Positions 7,880-15,946 of a stretch of 64,000 nucleotides of DNA are shown here, in pieces. Both the position numbers and the translations under genes were made by a program. The DNA lies in NCBI RefSeq assembly GCF_000379685.1, contig NZ_KB903261.1, forward strand, positions 124,097 to 188,096. Direction: 5' to 3'. The DNA comes from Catelliglobosispora koreensis DSM 44566 (lineage in GTDB: Bacteria > Actinomycetota > Actinomycetes > Mycobacteriales > Micromonosporaceae). Within the stretch, counting starts at the first letter, position 1; each line of letters opens with the position of its first letter. The notes under the pieces were generated by a model. The model was given only the letters and a program-made list of their open reading frames with translations, was not told the origin of the DNA and did no database searches.

Positions 7880-10495
7880 ATGCGCAAGGCACTGTGTGGT
7901 GCTCTTGCCGCTGTAGTGGCTGCTGGCGTTTCCTTCGCCGTGCTCAGCCAGGCAGCGGCCGCCCCGGTGGAGGCTTATACGTGGAACAACGTCCGCATCG
8001 ATGGGGGCGGGTTCGTCCCCGGGATTGTCTTCAACCCGACCGAGGCTAACCTCATCTACGCCCGCACCGACATCGGTGGGGCCTATCGCTGGAATCAGTC
8101 CACTGGGGACTGGACTCCGCTGCTCGACTGGGTCGGCTGGGACAAATGGGGCTGGAACGGCGTGCTCAGTATCGCCACCGATCCCGTGCAAACGAACCGC
8201 GTCTACGCCGCTACCGGCATGTACCTCAACTCCTGGGACCCCAACAATGGGGCGATCCTGCGGTCCGCTGACAAGGGAAACACTTGGCAGATAACGAATC
8301 TGCCCTTCAAGGTCGGCGGCAACATGCCCGGCCGCGGCATGGGAGAACGACTTGCTGTCAATCCCGCTAACAACGCCGTCGTGTACTTCGGCACAGAGGG
8401 CCAGGGGCTGTGGCGCTCTTCTGACTACGGCGTGACCTGGGGCAAGGTCAGCAGTTTCCCGAACCCGGGCAACTATGTGCAAGACCCCAGTGACCCCAAC
8501 GGTTACCTGACCTACAACCAGGGCGTCACCTGGATCGCGTTCGGCCCGTCCAACAGCGTCTACGTTGGCGTCGCTGACCTGCAGAACACCGTTTACCGCA
8601 GTCTGGACAACGGTGCCACCTGGGAACGGCTTGCCGGTCAGCCCACGGGATACCTTGCGCACCAAGGGCAAATCGCTAACGGCTACCTCTACCTGACGAC
8701 CAGCGACAAAGGCGGCCCGTACGACGGCAATGCCGGAGACGTCTGGAAGTACCAGTTATCCACAGGGGTGTGGACAATGATCACCCCGTCAACGGACCGC
8801 TACTTCGGTTACTCCGGGCTGTCCGTCGTCGGCAACACGATCATGGTCACGGGATACAGCTCGTGGTATCCGGACACGTTCATCTGGCGCAGCACTGACG
8901 GCGGTGCGACGTGGCGTTCGTTCTACGACTACGCCTGGCCCAACCGCACCAACAAGTACACCCTCGACATCACCGAGGTTCCGTGGCTGTCGTTCGCGGA
9001 ACAGAAGTCGCTGCCCGAGCAATCACCCAAGCTCGGCTGGATGACCGAGGCGCTGGAAATCGACCCGCACAACCCGAACCGCATGATGTTCGGCACCGGC
9101 GCGACGATTTACGGCACCACCAACCTGACCGCATTGGACACGGGCGGCACCGTTTCGCTCAAGCCCATGGTGCGTGGCCTTGAGGAGACCGCCGTCCTGG
9201 ATCTCGTCAGCCCGCCCACGGGCGCGCCCTTGTTCTCCGGCCTCGGTGACATCGGCGGTTTCCGGCACACGTCGCTGACATCGGTCCCGTCCATGATGTT
9301 CAACCAGCCTTATTTTGGTGCCACCACGAGCATCGACTACGCCGAGCTCAATCCTTCATGGATGGTTCGCGTGGGACGCACCGACCGCACCGGTGCCACG
9401 ACCATCGGCTATTCCACTGATGGCGGTGCCAACTGGTGGCAAGGCTCCGTGCCTTCAGGCGCGGCAGCCGGGACCATCGCCCTGTCCGCGAACAACAGCA
9501 GGGTGGTCTGGTCCACCGAATCATCGGGCGTGTTCTATTCAACTTCCTTTGGGGGTACTTTCGCAGCGTCGTCCGGTCTGCCAGCTGGAGCGCGCGTTGA
9601 GTCAGACCGCGTCAACCCCAACACGTTCTACGGTGTCGCCAACGGGACGTTCTACGTCAGCACCAACGGCGGGCAATCGTTCTCAGCGGCGGCCTCTGGC
9701 TTGCCCACCGATGCACGGTTCAAGGCGATGCCGGGTGTCGCTGGTGAGATCTGGCTAGCCGGAACGACTGGTGCCACTGGTTTGTGGCGGTCCGTCAACG
9801 GCGGGACGTCGTTCACGAAACTGTCCAATGTGTCCTCCGCGCGCAACATCGGCTTCGGCAAAGCCGCGCCGGGACGCACCAACATGGCCCTGTACGCCGT
9901 CGCGACCGTCGATGGCGTCGACGGCGTGTTCCGCTCCAATGACGCTGGCGCGTCCTGGGTGCGGATCAACGACAACGCTCACCAGTGGGGCAACATGGGT
10001 GAAGCGATCACGGGTGACCCGCGCGTGTATGGCCGGGTTTACCTAGGCACCAACGGTCGCGGCATCCTATACGGCGACACGTCGACGGTGCCGCCGACGC
10101 CCACGGCTACGCCTACGTCGGCTTCGCCGTCACCGTCGGTTTCGGTGTCCCCGTCAAACTCTCCGTCTCCGTCGCCCTCTCCAACAGGCGGTACCGGTTG
10201 CACCGCAACGTATTCCATCACCAACCAGTGGCCGGGTGGCTTCGGCGCCAGCGTGGTCGTGCGCAACAACGGCACGTCTCCCACAAGCGGCTGGCGCGTC
10301 CAGTGGACGTTCGCCTCCGGCCAGGCGGTCACCCAACTCTGGAGTGGCGTCTACACCGCATCCGGAAACGCTGTCACGGTCACCAACATGAGCTACAACG
10401 GCGTGATCGGGGCAGGCCAGACGACATCATTTGGTTTCAACGGTTCCTGGACTACCTCTAACCCGGTTCCCCCAGTCACCTGCACTGTCCTATAA
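7880..10495 (+). CDS. Secreted GH74 xyloglucanase with C-terminal CBM2
   Basis: An 871-residue secreted enzyme. Residues 1-28 are a signal peptide ending QAAAA. Residues about 30-730 are a GH74 double seven-bladed propeller; the GH74 signature YARTDIGGAYRW gives candidate catalytic Asp64, and LGDIGGFRH gives Asp457, the usual base/acid pair. Many Asp-box-like SxDxGxTW turns are visible (STDGGATWRS, SNDAGASWVR). A Ser/Pro/Thr linker (about 733-773) leads to a CBM2 cellulose-binding module (774-871) beginning GCTATYS. It should cleave xyloglucan backbone while bound to cellulose. ATG 7880 is chosen over GTG 7865 because AAAGGA precedes it by seven bases. A CebR-like operator lies upstream. Confidence 0.95.
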   Translation: MRKALCGALAAVVAAGVSFAVLSQAAAAPVEAYTWNNVRIDGGGFVPGIVFNPTEANLIYARTDIGGAYRWNQSTGDWTPLLDWVGWDKWGWNGVLSIATDPVQTNRVYAATGMYLNSWDPNNGAILRSADKGNTWQITNLPFKVGGNMPGRGMGERLAVNPANNAVVYFGTEGQGLWRSSDYGVTWGKVSSFPNPGNYVQDPSDPNGYLTYNQGVTWIAFGPSNSVYVGVADLQNTVYRSLDNGATWERLAGQPTGYLAHQGQIANGYLYLTTSDKGGPYDGNAGDVWKYQLSTGVWTMITPSTDRYFGYSGLSVVGNTIMVTGYSSWYPDTFIWRSTDGGATWRSFYDYAWPNRTNKYTLDITEVPWLSFAEQKSLPEQSPKLGWMTEALEIDPHNPNRMMFGTGATIYGTTNLTALDTGGTVSLKPMVRGLEETAVLDLVSPPTGAPLFSGLGDIGGFRHTSLTSVPSMMFNQPYFGATTSIDYAELNPSWMVRVGRTDRTGATTIGYSTDGGANWWQGSVPSGAAAGTIALSANNSRVVWSTESSGVFYSTSFGGTFAASSGLPAGARVESDRVNPNTFYGVANGTFYVSTNGGQSFSAAASGLPTDARFKAMPGVAGEIWLAGTTGATGLWRSVNGGTSFTKLSNVSSARNIGFGKAAPGRTNMALYAVATVDGVDGVFRSNDAGASWVRINDNAHQWGNMGEAITGDPRVYGRVYLGTNGRGILYGDTSTVPPTPTATPTSASPSPSVSVSPSNSPSPSPSPTGGTGCTATYSITNQWPGGFGASVVVRNNGTSPTSGWRVQWTFASGQAVTQLWSGVYTASGNAVTVTNMSYNGVIGAGQTTSFGFNGSWTTSNPVPPVTCTVL

Positions 10496-10507
10496 GGACG
10501 GACGGTC

Positions 10508-10531
10508 GCCGGGATCACCTTTGGTCCCGGC
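10508..10531 (+). terminator. Hairpin terminator after the glycosidase gene
   Basis: GCCGGGA (10508-10514) pairs with TCCCGGC (10525-10531) around a 10-base loop that can pair further (ACC/GGT). It sits between the stop of the GH74 gene and the convergent gene ending at 10539. No T-run. Confidence 0.5.
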
Positions 10532-10538
10532 GGCCTTC

Positions 10539-10829
10539 TCAGCTCAGCTCAACCGGATAGATCTCAGTCCGCTCGATCGCCGCGTCCCGTTCAGCCGCCA
10601 GCGCTGTCCGCCGCTCGTCAACCATGAAGCTGTCGATCCCGGCCTGCGACTCGACCTCAAGCAACTGAATCTCCGTCGGCTGCCCGCCGCCCGCGCCCGT
10701 CACTCGCGCTCGCTGCACGACTCGCCCACCGTGGTCTGGCAACAGTGCCAAAACCTTGTCCTCATAGGCGGCCAGTGCCTCTTGCGCACCCGCCCGTGCC
10801 CACAGCAGCACGCACATCTGCACCGTCAC
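10539..10829 (-). CDS. Small conserved hypothetical, possible ferredoxin-like fold
   Basis: A 96-residue protein reading MTVQMCVLLWARAGAQEALAAYEDKVLALL near its start, followed by RVVQRARVTG and a C-terminal ERDAAIERTEIYPVELS. The alternation of short strands and helices, and the Y-E-x-x-V-L spacing, resemble DUF1330/dimeric alpha-beta barrel proteins, but I cannot confirm it. The start is GTG 10829 or an internal ATG five codons on. Divergent from the gene at 10852 with only 22 bases between. Function unknown. Confidence 0.6.
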   Translation of the reverse strand: MTVQMCVLLWARAGAQEALAAYEDKVLALLPDHGGRVVQRARVTGAGGGQPTEIQLLEVESQAGIDSFMVDERRTALAAERDAAIERTEIYPVELS

Positions 10830-10851
10830 CGCTGGACCCTATCCTCTGGTC

Positions 10852-11142
10852 ATGACCGACAGGCCCCTGCTCACCGACGTCCTGCCAGAGATCGCGGACA
10901 CGTTAGAGCGGATCCTGCTGAATGAAGGAGAAGCTGAGCTGGCCGCCACGGTCCGCTCACTGCGCTTCTACGCTCCCTGCGCGTGCGGCGAAGACACTTG
11001 TGAAAGCTTCTACACCGCGCCGAAGCCGTCCGGCTCGGCTGGGCCGGGTCACCGCAACGTGATGCTCTTCTGGCCCCGCGGTGGACTGCTCGCGCTGGAG
11101 GTCGTCGATGGTGAGATCTGTTCGGTGTCGATTCTGGGCTGA
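10852..11142 (+). CDS. Small hypothetical with Cys-rich centre
   Basis: A 96-residue cytoplasmic protein. A helical N-terminal half (LPEIADTLERILLNEGEAEL) is followed by FYAPCACGEDTCESFYTAPK, three cysteines in C-x-C-x4-C spacing that could bind a metal, then a beta-rich end. This pattern recurs in short actinobacterial hypotheticals of unknown role. Divergent from 10539-10829 and 59 bases before the oxidoreductase gene. Not otherwise recognised. Confidence 0.6.
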   Translation: MTDRPLLTDVLPEIADTLERILLNEGEAELAATVRSLRFYAPCACGEDTCESFYTAPKPSGSAGPGHRNVMLFWPRGGLLALEVVDGEICSVSILG

Positions 11143-11201
11143 AAGCTGACAGTTCGGCACGTGGACAAATCGGGCATGCCGGGCCGTGATCGTGCCAGGC
11201 T

Positions 11202-12416
11202 GTGAGAGTGGTAAGTCGGACAAATCGTGTCATTGTGGTGGGTGCTGGCCTGAGCGGACTGTCCGCCGCCCTGCACCTCACCGCCGCGGGCCGGGAGGTC
11301 TTGGTCCTCGATCAGCAGTCGGGGCCGGGCGGACGGCACACGTGCATGGAGCTAGATGGCTACCGGTTCGATACCGGGCCGGTCACCTTCTTCACGCCTG
11401 AGTCGCTCGCGGGACCACTGCATGCCGTTGGCGAGACCGTGCGGGACTGGATCGAACTCCTGCCCGTCGACCCGGTCTGCCGTGCGCACTATCCCGACGG
11501 CACCACGCTGGACGCACACGCCGATCCACTCAAGACAGCCGCCGCGATCGGGCAACTGTGTGGCTGGCCGGAGGCTCGGGCTTTTCTGCGCTACATGAGG
11601 GCTCACCTAGTACCCCCTGGGATTGTTTTGAATGATCCCCGGACCCTGCGGTTGTTTGGGCTGACCTCGCTGTTCGGGTTTTCTCCTGCCGATTGCCGCT
11701 GGTACCCGCGCGGCGGTAACCAGGCGGTGGCTCGCGGATTAGGTGCCGCGGCGGAAAAGCATGGGGTGTCATTTCAGTTCGGGGTGCGGGCCGAACATTG
11801 GGAGACAAAAGCGGGACGGATTACCGCTGTGCACACGAGCGATGGCGAACGTCTCAAAGCGGACGCCTTTGTTTTCCCAGTAAAGACCCCAAATGTCCCT
11901 TGGCGTTCATCCCACCTCGTTATTCATCTTGGCACTGGGGCGACTTTCTCCAAGATCGCGCACAGCAACGTGCACTTCGGGAAACTGTGGCAGCGCAGCC
12001 GCCACGAGGTGCTAACGAGAGGCGAGATGATGACCGACCCGTCGATAACGGTGCTGGCCCCCAGCCAGACCGACCGCACAGCAGCCCCGCGAGGCAAGGC
12101 GGTCTACCAGATCGTGGTTCCGGTGCCCAATCTGCGGACCGCACCCATCGACTGGAACGTCCCCGCGACGCGCAGTTACGCGGGAGAGATTATCGCCACA
12201 CTCGAAGCCCGGGGATACCTCGATCTGGGGGCTGGAGCAGGACTGTCCTATGTGGTCACGCCGAGCGACTGGGCGCGGCAGGGAATGGCATATGGCATCC
12301 CTCATATCAGCCGAAATAGCACGGCTAAACTTCACCGAACGCTCGCCAACGCTGTTGTTGCTGGGCCTGGACTGATTGCGGGCGCCCGCGCCGCGGATCG
12401 AGTGGTACGGATATGA
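11202..12416 (+). CDS. FAD-dependent CrtI-like oxidoreductase, short form
   Basis: A 404-residue flavoprotein of the phytoene desaturase/NAD(P)-binding Rossmann family. The dinucleotide fold VIVVGAGLSGLSAALHLTAAG is followed by EVLVLDQQSGPGGRHTCMELDGYRFDTGPVTFF, characteristic of CrtI-type enzymes, and WYPRGGNQAVARGLG is the equivalent of the CrtI WxPRGG segment. True CrtI proteins are near 490-510 residues; here the region between the FLRYM segment and WYPRGG is shortened to about 40 residues. The C-terminal GPGLIAGARAADRVV aligns with the CrtI FAD-binding end. Its stop overlaps the idi start (12413-12416), supporting an isoprenoid role. Substrate unknown; a carotenoid oxidase or a degenerate desaturase are both possible. 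Confidence 0.75.
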   Translation: MRVVSRTNRVIVVGAGLSGLSAALHLTAAGREVLVLDQQSGPGGRHTCMELDGYRFDTGPVTFFTPESLAGPLHAVGETVRDWIELLPVDPVCRAHYPDGTTLDAHADPLKTAAAIGQLCGWPEARAFLRYMRAHLVPPGIVLNDPRTLRLFGLTSLFGFSPADCRWYPRGGNQAVARGLGAAAEKHGVSFQFGVRAEHWETKAGRITAVHTSDGERLKADAFVFPVKTPNVPWRSSHLVIHLGTGATFSKIAHSNVHFGKLWQRSRHEVLTRGEMMTDPSITVLAPSQTDRTAAPRGKAVYQIVVPVPNLRTAPIDWNVPATRSYAGEIIATLEARGYLDLGAGAGLSYVVTPSDWARQGMAYGIPHISRNSTAKLHRTLANAVVAGPGLIAGARAADRVVRI

Positions 12417-12952
12417 ATACTTCCCGGGAAGGCGACCTCGTCGAACTTGTCGATGAGCAGGGTTCCGCTCTCGGCTCGGCAACGGTCGCCGACGCCCATT
12501 CGGCGCCAGGCATGCGTCACCGGGCGTTTTCCGTTCACCTGATGGACGGAAAAGGCCGGCTCCTGCTGCAGCAGCGTGCCCTGACCAAGACCCGCTTCGC
12601 CGGCCGCTGGGGCAACGCCACCTGTGGCCACCCCGCCCCCGGCGAAAAGCCCGCCTCAGCCGCGTCCCGTCGCCTGTTCGAGGAGCTCGGCCTAGGTGCC
12701 GTCGAGCTGACCGAAATCGGTGTCTACGGCTACCGAGCCGAAGATCCAGAGACCGGCCGGGTCGAACATGAATACGACCACGTGTTCCTCGGCCTGCTGT
12801 CCTCCGAAGTCGCCCGGCCTGACCCAAGCGAAGTCGCCGCCCTGCGCTGGATGCCCACCACAGAGTTGCTGCGGGCGCTAAAACGCCAGCCCAGCGAGTT
12901 CGTCCCGTGGCTCGCGGGCGTGACTGACATCGCACTCGGCGGCACGCTGTAA
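12413..12952 (+). CDS. idi: Isopentenyl-diphosphate delta-isomerase, type I
   Basis: A 179-residue Nudix-fold enzyme that interconverts isopentenyl and dimethylallyl diphosphate. Catalytic Cys71 lies in NATCGHP and catalytic Glu120 in HEYDHVF, matching Cys67 and Glu116 of the E. coli enzyme; FAGRWGNATCGHP and the metal-binding SRRLFEELG segment are also conserved. It overlaps the upstream CrtI-like gene by four bases. No other carotenoid or prenyl transferase genes are in the window, so this pair is either a reduced carotenoid remnant or a dedicated isoprenoid-modification operon. Confidence 0.95.
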   Translation: MNTSREGDLVELVDEQGSALGSATVADAHSAPGMRHRAFSVHLMDGKGRLLLQQRALTKTRFAGRWGNATCGHPAPGEKPASAASRRLFEELGLGAVELTEIGVYGYRAEDPETGRVEHEYDHVFLGLLSSEVARPDPSEVAALRWMPTTELLRALKRQPSEFVPWLAGVTDIALGGTL

Positions 12953-13055
12953 TTGGATTTGGCGGAACCGTCGGTGGTCACATATGCTTTCCGAGCCTCC
13001 GGCGGGCCCGGATGGGAGCAAGCCATCGGAGACAGTGTGTAATGATGGTCGAGAT

Positions 13056-13128
13056 GCCCTCATCGTCTAGAGGCCTAGGACGCCGCCCTTTCAAGGCGGT
13101 AGCACGGGTTCGAATCCCGTTGGGGGTA
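13056..13128 (+). tRNA. tRNA-Glu (anticodon TTC)
   Basis: A 73-base cloverleaf. Anticodon stem CCGCC/GGCGG encloses CTTTCAA, giving TTC. The T arm is ACGGG-TTCGAAT-CCCGT; the acceptor GCCCTCA pairs with TGGGGGT with two G-T pairs, discriminator A. CCA is not encoded. First of a three-tRNA cluster. Confidence 0.95.
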
Positions 13129-13173
13129 CTGCGGTAGCAGGCTGGTACAGTCTGTCACCGAGCAAGGAAGCAA

Positions 13174-13247
13174 GGTCCTGTGGAGCAGTTGGAGTGCTCG
13201 CCGCCCTGTCAAGGCGGAGGTCGCGGGTTCAAGTCCCGTCAGGACCG
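13174..13247 (+). tRNA. tRNA-Asp (anticodon GTC)
   Basis: A 74-base cloverleaf with acceptor GGTCCTG pairing perfectly with CAGGACC and discriminator G. Anticodon stem CCGCC/GGCGG encloses CTGTCAA, giving GTC. The T arm is GCGGG-TTCAAGT-CCCGT. A six-T run (13253-13258) follows five bases later. Confidence 0.95.
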
Positions 13248-13265
13248 CGCAGTTTTTTCTGCAAG

Positions 13266-13339
13266 GGCTCTGTAGCTCAGTTGGTACGAGCGTCCGACTG
13301 AAAATCGGAAGGTCGGCGGTTCGACCCCGCCCGGAGCCA
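13266..13339 (+). tRNA. tRNA-Phe (anticodon GAA)
   Basis: A 74-base cloverleaf: acceptor GGCTCTG with CGGAGCC, discriminator A. Anticodon stem CCGA/TCGG encloses CTGAAAA, giving GAA. The T arm contains GGTTCGACCCC. Only 18 bases separate it from tRNA-Asp, so the three tRNAs are probably co-transcribed. Confidence 0.95.
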
Positions 13340-13349
13340 CCATCGAAGG

Positions 13350-13373
13350 CCAGGCATTACGCCTGGTCTTTTT
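13350..13373 (+). terminator. Intrinsic terminator of the tRNA cluster
   Basis: Stem CCAGGC (13350-13355) with GCCTGG (13361-13366), five-base loop, followed by TCTTTTTG. A classical intrinsic terminator 10 bases after tRNA-Phe. Confidence 0.9.
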
Positions 13374-13421
13374 GTGTTTGAGGCGAGCATCTGAAGTGAA
13401 CGATCTTCGTATTCGTGCTGT

Positions 13422-13829
13422 GTGGCAACGATTGAGGATCTGCTCGCCTGTATCGATGACCCCGACGATGACAGCACCCGCGCCTACGAGCTGACCGCGT
13501 CGCGGGATAGGTCGCTAACACCGCGCCTGGTTGACGAGCTTGGCAGCTTCATCGCGGCTGAGCACTTCTACGGTCGTGACGTCATCGCCGACGCGATCGC
13601 TGAGATTGAAGGCGTGGAAGCACTTCCGGTCCTGATTCGTGCGTCCGCTGTGGACATTGGCGACGACCAGGACTCGCTGGGGTCCACGATCATGGAGGCC
13701 ATCTGGGCTGACATCGGCAGAGCGGCTGAACTGGTGGACGAGCTGGCCTCAGACAACGACCCTCGCGTGCGCGACAAAGCTCAGTGGGCGCGGTCAATGG
13801 TCGACCTCCAGGCAAGCCGCAAGGCATAG
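13422..13829 (+). CDS. Small HEAT-like repeat protein
   Basis: A 135-residue acidic, all-helical protein that starts at GTG 13422. Two or three repeating helical pairs are visible (YGRDVIADAIAEIEGVEALPVLIRAS; SLGSTIMEAIWADIGRAAELVDELASD; DPRVRDKAQWARSMVDL), with the DPRVR turn typical of HEAT/PBS-lyase repeats. Such proteins usually mediate protein-protein contacts. No enzymatic motif is present. It stands alone between the tRNA cluster and the next hypothetical gene. Confidence 0.6.
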   Translation: MATIEDLLACIDDPDDDSTRAYELTASRDRSLTPRLVDELGSFIAAEHFYGRDVIADAIAEIEGVEALPVLIRASAVDIGDDQDSLGSTIMEAIWADIGRAAELVDELASDNDPRVRDKAQWARSMVDLQASRKA

Positions 13830-13922
13830 CCGCAGAAGGCGAATGGGGTTGTGAGGCGGGGCGGGGGCTGGGATCATGGGCGACATGATTTCTGGACGAA
13901 AGGGCGTGTTCGCCCTTAGCGC

Positions 13923-14675
13923 ATGAGCGCCGTGCGGCACATTGGTGCCGCTTTCTGGCAGCAGGCAGCTGAGATCCGCGATGAGTGGGAAGCTCACGGA
14001 AGTGCTTGCGGGACAACCGATCAAGCGGCTGCCGAGCGAGCGATAAGCCGGCTGTACCGGTCCATTGGCCGCAACCGGCCACAGTTCATTTGGGTGCGGT
14101 CACCACTCGAGGCGCAGCCTCTGGTGGCACATCTTCCGACCCTCGACGACCTTTACCACTGGGTGAAGGAGCCTCCCGCGTCCGGAGCGCCGCCGCTGGC
14201 CAGTGATTTCGCCGCCGCGGTCGGCCGGTTGCGTGGACGGCTTGAGGAACACATTCGGCCGGTCTGGTTCGACGAGAAGCAGTCCAAGAAGGACAAAGGC
14301 AAAGAGTGGCAGCATCTGCCACCGGAGGAAGCCCTCGCCCGCAACGTCGCGTTCACTAGCGTGATTCGGTGGTATGTGCGGGAGGCCTTGCTGGCCAAGC
14401 TCGGGGACGGGTTCTTCAGGCCGGCGAAACGGATGCTCGGCGAACCTAGTCCTGTCTGCTGGTATGGGCAGCAGGAAGCGCACTGGATCGCCTATTTCGA
14501 CGTCTGGCAACGGTTGGGGCTAGCCAAGTACCCGGCTGAAGTCGAAGCCGAATTCGACACGTGGCAGTCACTCGCGCTGTCAGCCGGGTGGTTCTGGCTG
14601 GGCGAAGATCGGTGCGTCATCTCGCAAAAGCCGGTCAGCCCAAGGACATTCGCCGATGGGTGGACCGTCGCCTAA
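13923..14675 (+). CDS. Conserved hypothetical (DUF6745-like)
   Basis: A 250-residue soluble protein with many aromatic residues. A helical N-terminal part (AAAERAISRLYRSIGRNRPQ) is followed by IWVRSPLEA and, near the end, WFWLGEDRCVISQKP; the last resembles the W-[FW]-P-x-[ED]-x-x-x-[VC]-[VI]-[IV]-[SC] element I associate with DUF6745 proteins. No catalytic motif is recognisable. A 7-bp hairpin (AAGGGCG/CGCCCTT, 13900-13917) sits directly upstream of the ATG, and no clear Shine-Dalgarno is seen, so the start is not certain. Function unknown. Confidence 0.65.
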   Translation: MSAVRHIGAAFWQQAAEIRDEWEAHGSACGTTDQAAAERAISRLYRSIGRNRPQFIWVRSPLEAQPLVAHLPTLDDLYHWVKEPPASGAPPLASDFAAAVGRLRGRLEEHIRPVWFDEKQSKKDKGKEWQHLPPEEALARNVAFTSVIRWYVREALLAKLGDGFFRPAKRMLGEPSPVCWYGQQEAHWIAYFDVWQRLGLAKYPAEVEAEFDTWQSLALSAGWFWLGEDRCVISQKPVSPRTFADGWTVA

Positions 14676-14681
14676 CGAGCC

Positions 14682-14714
14682 GCTGGCCACCGCCTCACCG
14701 AGGTGGTGGCCAGC
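14682..14714. terminator. Hairpin between adjacent genes
   Basis: GCTGGCCACC (14682-14691) pairs with GGTGGCCAGC (14705-14714), a perfect 10-bp stem with a 13-base loop that can itself pair. It begins seven bases after the stop at 14675, as expected of a T-less actinobacterial terminator. Confidence 0.6.
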
Positions 14715-14727
14715 CTAGAATTCGGGG

Positions 14728-15546
14728 ATGTTCACGGGGAGGAAAGAAGAATTCATTCAGCGGGTACGCGAGGAAGCGTCCAAAGACGACAGAGTGCGCG
14801 CGGCGTGGCTGGCCGGAAGTTATGGCAACGGGACAGCTGACGAATACAGCGACATCGACCTGCACCTGCTCCTCGAGGATGACTCATTTGACTGGGTGGC
14901 GTTCGCCGCCAAGGTGACGCCGAGTGTGCTGGCCAAACCAATCCCCGGGCTCAACGGCGGGCTGGTCATCACGCCGGAGTGGGTGCATCTCGACATCGTT
15001 TGCCACACCAGTGTTCCGGAGCTGCGGGGCTGTCTGCCGCTGTTCGACCACACGGGGCTGTTGCCGCAGGAGCTGACGCCAGCCCAAAGCCCTTGGGGCG
15101 AACCATATTTCCCGGACGAGGTCATCAGCTTCTACTACTACATGCTGGGGCTGTCGGTCGTCGTGCTCGGCCGCGGTGAACTCAACCTCGCCGTCTATGG
15201 TGCTGTCGCCAGGCTGGACGGGCTCATTCAGCTGATGCTCGCGGAAAATGGCGTGCGCAAGACCGATGGCCGCAAACGCCAGAACGCCTATCTCACACCG
15301 GATCAGATCGCTTTTCTGGAGTCGTATCCACCGTTGCTGCACGAGACAGCCTCGATTCTGGCCTTCGATCGCAGGACTGCCGATGAGGTGAGCCGGCGTG
15401 GACGTCTGCTGGCTGAGCGCACGGGACAGCGGTGGCCACACGAGCTGGAAGCGGCGACCATCACGTACCTGCGAAATAATCTTGACTGGCCAGCGATGAG
15501 TTCCGGTGCGGCGGCCGGTCTGACTGAGCATGACGACAACATTTGA
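14728..15546 (+). CDS. Nucleotidyltransferase, aminoglycoside adenylyltransferase-like
   Basis: A 272-residue protein with the nucleotidyltransferase core AAWLAGSYGNGTADEYSDIDLHLLLED at residues 30-58: GS-x8-9-DxD supplies the two metal-binding Asp residues. A helical C-terminal half (FYYYMLGLSVVVLGRGELN; RLDGLIQLMLAENG) resembles the AadS/ANT(6)-type or kanamycin nucleotidyltransferase C-terminal domain. It could adenylate a small molecule, possibly an antibiotic, or act on a protein or RNA. No mobile element flanks it, so an intrinsic housekeeping gene is as likely as an acquired resistance gene. It overlaps the next gene by 17 bases. Confidence 0.75.
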   Translation: MFTGRKEEFIQRVREEASKDDRVRAAWLAGSYGNGTADEYSDIDLHLLLEDDSFDWVAFAAKVTPSVLAKPIPGLNGGLVITPEWVHLDIVCHTSVPELRGCLPLFDHTGLLPQELTPAQSPWGEPYFPDEVISFYYYMLGLSVVVLGRGELNLAVYGAVARLDGLIQLMLAENGVRKTDGRKRQNAYLTPDQIAFLESYPPLLHETASILAFDRRTADEVSRRGRLLAERTGQRWPHELEAATITYLRNNLDWPAMSSGAAAGLTEHDDNI

Positions 15547-15946
15547 GTACACGGTGACCCGCACGATCAACGCTCCCGTCGAGAAGGTCTGGCAGGCCTG
15601 GACGGAGCCCAAGCATTACGCCACGTGGTTCAACGCCGTTCCCGAGACGGTCTCTCTCGACGTTCGCACCGGAGGCTCGTGGGCCTCAACGCTCATCACG
15701 CCTGACGGACAGGAATTCCCGTTGTCCGGCCGCTTCACCAAGGTCGTGAAGAACAAGCGCATCGTGATGACGATGGACGTCCCTGGTCAAACCCCAGAAA
15801 CCATGGAATTCGCCATAACCTCAGAGGGTACTCAGACAGCAGTCACCCTGCACCAAAAGCTGAAGTCGCAAGAGTCGTGCGACACGTCCCGGGAGGGCAG
15901 CGAGTATCTGCTCGATTCCTTCGCCGCCTATGTCCCGACGATTTAG
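15530..15946 (+). CDS. SRPBCC/AHSA1-family protein
   Basis: A 138-residue START-like domain. The N-terminus EYTVTRTINAPVEKVWQAWTEPKHYATWF is typical of the AHSA1 (activator of Hsp90 ATPase homologue 1) group, with the later FTKVVKNKRIVMTMDVPG and C-terminal helix SEYLLDSFAAYVPTI. These cytosolic proteins hold hydrophobic ligands in a deep cavity. The start lies inside the preceding nucleotidyltransferase gene (17-base overlap), implying translational coupling. Specific ligand unknown. Confidence 0.85.
   Translation: MTTTFEYTVTRTINAPVEKVWQAWTEPKHYATWFNAVPETVSLDVRTGGSWASTLITPDGQEFPLSGRFTKVVKNKRIVMTMDVPGQTPETMEFAITSEGTQTAVTLHQKLKSQESCDTSREGSEYLLDSFAAYVPTI

Noticed and set aside
12012..12935. 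Minus-strand frame of 307 codons opposite the CrtI-like and idi genes
   Set aside because: Arg/Gly-rich antisense artefact; idi is certain on the plus strand.
13056..13339. Phage or island attachment site at the tRNA cluster
   Set aside because: No integrase and no repeated tRNA 3' end were found in the flanking genes.
14728..15546. Acquired antibiotic-resistance cassette
   Set aside because: No transposase, integron site or composition change is visible around the nucleotidyltransferase; chromosomal origin is equally likely.
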